Shown: positions 61,001 to 64,000 of the stretch, one piece after another
Layout: each line of letters starts with the position of its first letter
How positions within the stretch are numbered: the stretch's first letter is position 1
Origin: Ectocarpus siliculosus
Lineage: Eukaryota > Sar > Phaeophyceae > Ectocarpales > Ectocarpaceae
Direction of reading: 5' to 3'
NCBI GenBank assembly: GCA_000310025.1
Contig: FN649729.1
Location: 4,857,039 to 4,921,038, forward strand
DNA: 64,000 nucleotides
Translations under genes and position numbers: made by a program
Notes under the pieces: generated by a model
Seen by the model: the letters and a program-made list of their open reading frames with translations, nothing else
What the model was told of the DNA's origin: nothing
Database searches by the model: none

Positions 61001-64000
61001 GTACATCCATTCCAGTCCTGGCTTCAAACCACAATTTTGCTCACTCACGCCTTGTCCCAACGTGCACTCGAGGGCACCTCGGATGGACACAGAACGAAAG
61101 AGCGTGCTGTTCCCGTTGTAAAGGAAGTGCTGCCTCAAAGCCCCCCCCGTTGCCAGTGCTTAGGTCTGTCCCAACCTTGCGTGCCTGTCGTGTCTGAGCT
61201 TATGCAGTTGGTGCTTCCCTCTGTGGCATTCTTTAGTGGTAGTGGAACGAGTTCAGGGGGCCCCTGTTTTATCAGTTGTCTTGCTCATTGTTTGCCTGCG
61301 GCTGTGTTTAAGTGCGGCGGAACAACTCTGCTCGTTGCACTGTTTCGGTTCCCTTTCGTTTTCGTTCCCTTCCCTGCCTCCCTTTCGTCCACGTTCCTAT
61401 TGTATGCGTATGTCTCATTCCAGGAAGTACGGCGGCTGAACGAACGCATGATGGAGCTGCAGCAGGCTCGCCGCGAAGAGGTCTCGGATCTCGAGGGCTC
61501 GCTGCAGGAGCTGAGGGCCAAGACGGACGAGTTAGAGCACGCCCTTGCGCAGGTATTTTACGTGGAGAAACGATGATTGGTCGGAGGTCATCGGCGTCGG
61601 TTGTGCCAGTACCGACGTCGGGAGGTGCTGGGCAGCGACCGGAACGGTTTTGTGGACAGCAGTAGTAACACGAGGACTCTTCTTCTTCAATGCAATTGTT
61701 ACAATATTGATTCGTTTCATCTCGCCTTGTGTCTTGGTATTGTGAATTCCTTTGCTGGGTTTCGTGCGTTGCCTGTGCGAGCTGTTTTTGTTGCACGGTG
61801 ATGTGCAGGCTGGCCCTTACTGCCGTGGTGAGGTTGACTCTGTCATTGTTTGTGTTAACAAGGAGTTTCCGTGTGCCGTAGCGGCTACGGCTTCAGAGAG
61901 AGTCCGGACAAGCCAATAACAGTCTCCTTAATCCGGTATCCTTACACAGTATTCAGAGGGCGCAAAATTTGTATGCATAATACTTCGAAGTGTACATGTG
62001 CTTGTCATGACCTCGACAAGCCACTTGTTGTTGCTCCCTTGCCTCCATATGTTCTCTTCAACAATCTCTCTAAACCCGTAGCCGCTGCTACTGCTGTACT
62101 TGACATGAAAACAGGCGCTGAGCGAGAAAGACCACTTGCAACAGGAGGCCACCGCCACCGCCGCCGCTGCCGCTGCCGCTGCAACCGGTGGTGGCGACAA
62201 GTCCCAGTCATCGTCGTCGTCCCCCATACCACCCGAGGGCACTATTCCGGTACCCCCGGGCGACCCCAACCCTCGCCCTCAAGAACCCCAGCAGGAGGAA
62301 CAACACCAAGGCGGTCGTGCGCGTGAGGAAATGGTGAGGGGAGGGGAGGGCTTAAGATCGGAGGAGCGCGGCGGTGGCCCGCGCCGTGAGGAGCGAGAGA
62401 AGGAGTTGTCGCTGCTGCGGAAGCTTGTCGAGAAGCTGCAGCGGGAGGTGGAGGGGCTCAAGTCTGACCTTGAGGTGAGGCTTGGAGGGGACCGATGTCG
62501 TGGGTGTTGGTCGTACACGCTCGCAGGAGTGAGAGGTGGGGACGGCAAACGTGTGGATGTGTTTGTGTTATTTGCATCGACCGCGCTAACTGGCTGACCG
62601 ATGAAAAGACATCACTCTCAGTGCGGTTGAAAACACGAAATGCTTCTAAAGGACATGATCTGGGACCCCGTGAGGAGGCGTCATGGGGGAATGTGTGTGT
62701 GTGTGTGTGTTTCTGACAAGAGCAAAATACGTGCGTTTTGCAGGGGGTTCAATGCCGAGGGCGAGAGGAAGGCGTCGGAGATATCGGAGATGACTCAAAG
62801 ACTGTTATTCACTATCCGACATACGTACTCTTGCTATTTTTCAATCCTGGCGTAGTTTCACTGATCAGTCGCTTAGCTCGGTCTACATTACACTAATAAT
62901 AAACATACACACGTGACATGTCCTGCGGATTACTTATCTTTGTGTTGGTGCCCCCCGACCCCCCCCCCCCCCCCATTTTCCTTTTGTTCTTCAGGAGGAG
63001 TCTACCGGTCGAAGTCAAGCCCAAAACGCGAAAAATGTCTCGGCGGCCGCTCTCGGCAGGGCTAACGCAAGGATCGCCGAGCTCACGTCCAAGTCTGCTC
63101 AGCTGACCAGGTGAAGCCCCCTGCTGCCGCTTCTCAACCGGTGTTGATGCTGTTGTTCGACGGCACTCGCGTTGGGGAGTTTCGATTCTTCTTTGCTTGG
63201 ATTTGTGTTACGTGTCTCAGAAGGAATCAGTAGAGAGGACGTGTGTCTGCGTTCGTCTCACCTATGCTGGCGCCAGTCTCAGCTGCTCGGAAAGAAAGAA
63301 AGAAAGAAAGAAGCTGCAATAGCCTAAGAGGGGTTGTAGGTCTACTTCGGGATTGGCGTCGAAATGACGTTGTATATATAGCATAGGGACAAAAACCTGT
63401 ACGGTAAATAGTAAATTATCAGCATTGTCATCATCATCCCCGTCAAAGGCAAGTACTGGAGTCAAGTATCAAACACCAACGACGACGAGGACGTAACAGC
63501 AGCGCGGGTATATTCTTGAATCGATGTCTTGGGGGAGGCTGTTTCGTTGAAGCGTCGTCTGTAGGTCGTAAGCACGGACGGTGTAGCAGCTTCTGGTGCC
63601 GACCTACAAAAGTGGGTGAATTGGTGTACGAATCGCGAGAATTGCTGTGCTTACCGTGGCACCCGTTCCGCTCGACGAGATGTCTCAATGTCTCTTGATA
63701 CATCCATGGGCAGCAGTCAACTTCACAATTGAGGGTAGGTGGGAACATGTCACTGCATTCCTTTTCTTCCTATGGCCACAATCCTGCCAATCGCCCTACA
63801 ACGCGCTGACTTTCGTTCTTCTCTTCTTTATCCGTCCTCTCTCTCTGTCTGTTGGCGACCAACACTCCGAAACCAAAACCTGTCAGAGCACGCTCGGCGA
63901 TGGTGGCTCAGATCAATGCTCTTGAAGAGCAGTTGAAATCCGCCGCACTCAAACAGGCCGCCGCTGCCACCGCGGGGGGAGCCGCCGAGACTAACACGAC
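47317..64000 (+). CDS. Golgin-like long coiled-coil protein (3' partial)
   Basis: Exons: 47317-47430, 48460-48645, 49282-49449, 50151-50282, 50938-51053, 51719-51809, 52375-53015, 53300-53450, 53835-54482, 54870-54976, 55316-56318, 57238-57495, 58489-58812, 60241-60600, 61424-61552, 62115-62474, 62995-63110, 63887-64000 (cut by window end). Phases match throughout; about 1,670 residues. The N terminus MWGLGAIRDGAAGLVKQGAG is a short amphipathic helix, followed by an Asp/Glu-rich patch (residues 39-100), as in plant TMF/GC-type golgins. The rest is nearly continuous heptad coiled coil, including eight 21-residue repeats (exon 53835) and single-heptad ETRQNLE-type repeats (55630-55870). A role in vesicle tethering at the Golgi is inferred from architecture; a myosin-, kinesin- or centrosome-type coiled coil cannot be excluded without the C terminus. 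Confidence 0.7.
49670..49740 (-). repeat. Dispersed repeat shared with 31797-31870
   Basis: The reverse complement of 49673-49723 matches 31797-31850 (GGAACGAYTGGCCATCGGTGA, then GGTCC-GT-GGAA). At 31855-31890 that copy continues into GGTCAATGGTCTAACCGCTAAGGC, which resembles a tRNA A-box region on the minus strand; 41158-41180 carries a related GGTCAATGGTCTAAC. Confidence 0.5.
53868..54400 (+). repeat. 63-bp coding minisatellite (21-residue coiled-coil repeats)
   Basis: About eight in-frame units with consensus AETAESEMETLREAVSQATGR. Exactly three heptads per unit keep the coiled coil in register. Confidence 0.85.
54554..54680 (+). repeat. Duplicate of the end of golgin exon 53835-54482
   Basis: GAGGAGAATCGCGCAC ... 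CTTGCTCG ... GTACATG ... GATGTTATTTGGTTT parallels 54441-54545 (exon end, donor and intron start), with a short deletion inside the exon part. Confidence 0.7.
55036..55086. repeat. (CTG)n trinucleotide run
   Basis: About 15 consecutive CTG units directly downstream of golgin exon 54870-54976. Shorter CTG/GCT runs occur at 51610-51648 and 59189-59213. Confidence 0.9.
57001..57036. repeat. (CCCTCT)n microsatellite
   Basis: Six-base pyrimidine repeat in the intron before golgin exon 57238-57495. Confidence 0.85.
57660..58488 (+). repeat. Degenerate tandem array built on an exon edge
   Basis: Eight or more units of the type CAYGACGTCACxCCAGATCAACGCC followed by GCGTTCTCTCCACG and ACTGCCCATAT. 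The unit at 58243-58275 repeats the acceptor and first ~30 bp of golgin exon 58489-58812 with one mismatch. TGACGTCA-like palindromes recur in most units. Confidence 0.8.
58813..59112 (+). repeat. Two 130-bp tRNA-half-like elements at a 5' splice site
   Basis: The intron after golgin exon 58489-58812 opens with GTGTGTGTGTGTG, which is the TG-rich tail of the first element, then GCATCGACCGCGCTAACCGG. The second copy follows at 58990-59112. Confidence 0.7.
59486..60115. mobile_element. 630-bp fold-back element
   Basis: Arms 59486-59773 and 59827-60115 are near-perfect inverted copies. Inner ends include GGATTCTCCACACGGATTC-like blocks and the outer ends GCTGACTCTT / AAGAGTCAGC. The central loop is about 50 bp. 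No transposase. Located in the golgin intron before exon 60241-60600. Confidence 0.9.
62555..62700 (+). repeat. 130-bp tRNA-half-like element
   Basis: One of the best preserved copies of the family described at 7211, ending at CCCCGTGAGGAGGCGTCATG. A fragment of the tRNA-half block lies reversed at about 62855-62890. Confidence 0.7.
63291..63312. repeat. (GAAA)n microsatellite
   Basis: Five GAAA units in the last golgin intron of the window. Confidence 0.85.

Noticed and set aside
62754-62830. Golgin exon candidate (GERKASEISEMTQRLL)
   Set aside because: Exons 62115-62474 and 62995-63110 join directly in phase 0. This stretch has no donor giving a compatible phase and is flanked by repeat fragments; it may be a dead exon.
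1-64000. CRISPR arrays, prokaryotic operons or an integrated virus
   Set aside because: No regularly spaced short repeats with unique spacers, no prokaryotic gene spacing, and no recognisable viral structural or replication gene was seen.

Overview
This window is intron-rich eukaryotic nuclear DNA, most probably from a brown alga (Ectocarpus-like stramenopile). The reasons are many short exons with GT-AG introns of about 0.2-2.5 kb, a TTAGGG-type interstitial telomeric array, tRNA-derived SINEs, GC-rich Ala/Pro low-complexity coding, a carbohydrate sulfotransferase, and strict strand alternation between neighbouring genes. The genus is an inference; the eukaryotic nature is read directly. No bacterial-style operon, CRISPR array or complete transposase was found. 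Exon models below were built by hand from splice sites and reading phase, and nearly all phases agree across junctions.

Layout: (1) 839-6279, plus strand: 3' part of a gene with a SAP-like segment, a PWWP-like domain and a roughly 900-residue low-complexity tail. (2) 9244-17242, minus strand: a PAPS-dependent carbohydrate sulfotransferase, with an assembly gap (11320-12052) in one intron and telomeric repeats beside one 5' splice site. (3) 21582-34780, plus strand: a complete 13-exon glutaminyl-tRNA synthetase with an unusual C-terminal tail resembling the end of eukaryotic cysteinyl-tRNA synthetases. (4) 37929-47133, minus strand: a complete 11-exon USP10/UBP24-type deubiquitinase with an N-terminal FGSF motif. 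(5) 47317-64000, plus strand: 18 exons of a long coiled-coil, golgin-like protein that runs off the window. Genes 4 and 5 are divergent with only 183 bp between start codons.

The genes have unrelated housekeeping roles (chromatin reader, polysaccharide sulfation, translation, deubiquitination, Golgi tethering) and do not form a pathway. The most unusual layer is in the introns. Several exon edges, with their splice sites, are partly duplicated in tandem inside the neighbouring intron (sulfotransferase exons near 14.1, 10.8 and 9.2 kb; golgin exons near 54.5 and 58.5 kb), and an exon-like cassette occurs four times in a GlnRS intron. Two large fold-back elements, a three-copy tRNA SINE family and a roughly 130-bp tRNA-half-like element also sit mostly in introns.

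Sequence quality falls near the gaps: 41521-41820 is a smeared second copy of the right flank of the 100-N gap.
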